Source: Leminorella grimontii ATCC 33999 = DSM 5078
GTDB taxonomy: Bacteria > Pseudomonadota > Gammaproteobacteria > Enterobacterales > Enterobacteriaceae
Assembly (NCBI RefSeq): GCF_000439085.1
Contig: NZ_AUUA01000004.1
Coordinates: 116,773 to 180,772, forward strand
Direction: 5' to 3'
DNA length: 64,000 bases
Under the pieces are notes generated by a model, which did not search any database, had not been told where the DNA came from, and saw only the letters and a program-made list of their open reading frames with translations. Shown piece by piece: positions 63,978 to 64,000 of the stretch (position 1 is the first letter of the stretch; each line of letters starts with the position of its first letter). The position numbers and the translations under genes were made by a program.

Positions 63978-64000
63978 ATGAGACGATTTTTAACCGCACT
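63978..64000 (+). CDS. asmA: Start of asmA (runs off window)
   Basis: The first seven codons (MRRFLTA) match the start of AsmA, an envelope biogenesis protein of the AsmA/TamB group, which follows dcd in E. coli. The call rests on synteny plus those residues. Confidence 0.65.

Noticed and set aside
1..64000. CRISPR arrays, rRNA genes, insertion sequences
   Set aside because: No regularly spaced repeats, no rRNA-like sequence and no transposase or terminal-repeat structure were seen anywhere in the window.

Overview
The window is a chromosomal segment of an enterobacterium. Core genes match Enterobacterales proteins closely and lie in a recognisable order: gyrA at the left edge; the yejM-yejL/yejK, rplY, radD, rsuA, yejG, yejFEBA, mepS, lpxT, yeiR, efpL(yeiP) block; nfo-yeiH/yeiE-lysP; and metG/mrp-dcd-asmA at the right edge. 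The exact genus cannot be fixed from sequence alone. Several genes usual in this neighbourhood are missing (bcr, rtn, fruB, fruA), and a Budviciaceae-like relative (Leminorella, Limnobaculum) is only a guess.

Left end (1-7.5 kb): the gyrA 3' end; a dinI homologue behind a near-consensus LexA box; a sigma-54 activator with a degenerate receiver domain; and a four-gene envelope/stress cluster (48-aa acidic/basic protein, BON lipid-binding-type protein, CsbD, DUF1328) preceded by a textbook -24/-12 promoter. Then come a quinone-reductase-like flavoprotein divergent from a LysR regulator, and a short MetE-like methyltransferase with both MetR and MetJ operators.

Accessory region (7.5-24.2 kb): an AT-rich stretch with a lipoprotein and degraded fragments, tRNA-Pro(GGG), and then a complete type 1-like fimbrial operon. 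The operon has one FimB/FimE-type recombinase, a 299-bp segment bounded by 9-bp inverted repeats (the predicted phase switch), pilin, chaperone, usher and two tandem tip-adhesin paralogues. It is followed by a Fur-type siderophore uptake locus: periplasmic binding protein, two permeases, ATPase, a LysR regulator on the opposite strand, and a TonB-dependent receptor. In E. coli tRNA-proL sits next to yejM; here about 15 kb of fimbrial and iron genes separate them.

Middle (24.2-43.6 kb): conserved housekeeping genes for envelope lipid signalling (yejM, lpxT, mepS), ribosome and translation (rplY, rsuA, efpL), DNA repair (radD), the Yej peptide ABC importer, and a tryptophan-permease family transporter, plus an orphan mini-pilin.

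Right part (43.6-64 kb): a 973-aa repeat-rich autotransporter; fruK without fruB or fruA but with a Cra-like site; nfo with an unusual 21-bp perfect hairpin upstream; yeiH/yeiE; lysP; a two-lipoprotein pair with Sel1 repeats; a second Fur-type iron ABC operon with a single permease, ending against fepE (the E. coli fepC-fepE adjacency); then metG, mrp, dcd and the first codons of asmA.

The most interesting system is the fimbrial switch. The left repeat lies inside the 3' end of the recombinase gene, so inversion should both turn the promoter toward the pilin and replace the last codon of the recombinase with a 15-residue tail.
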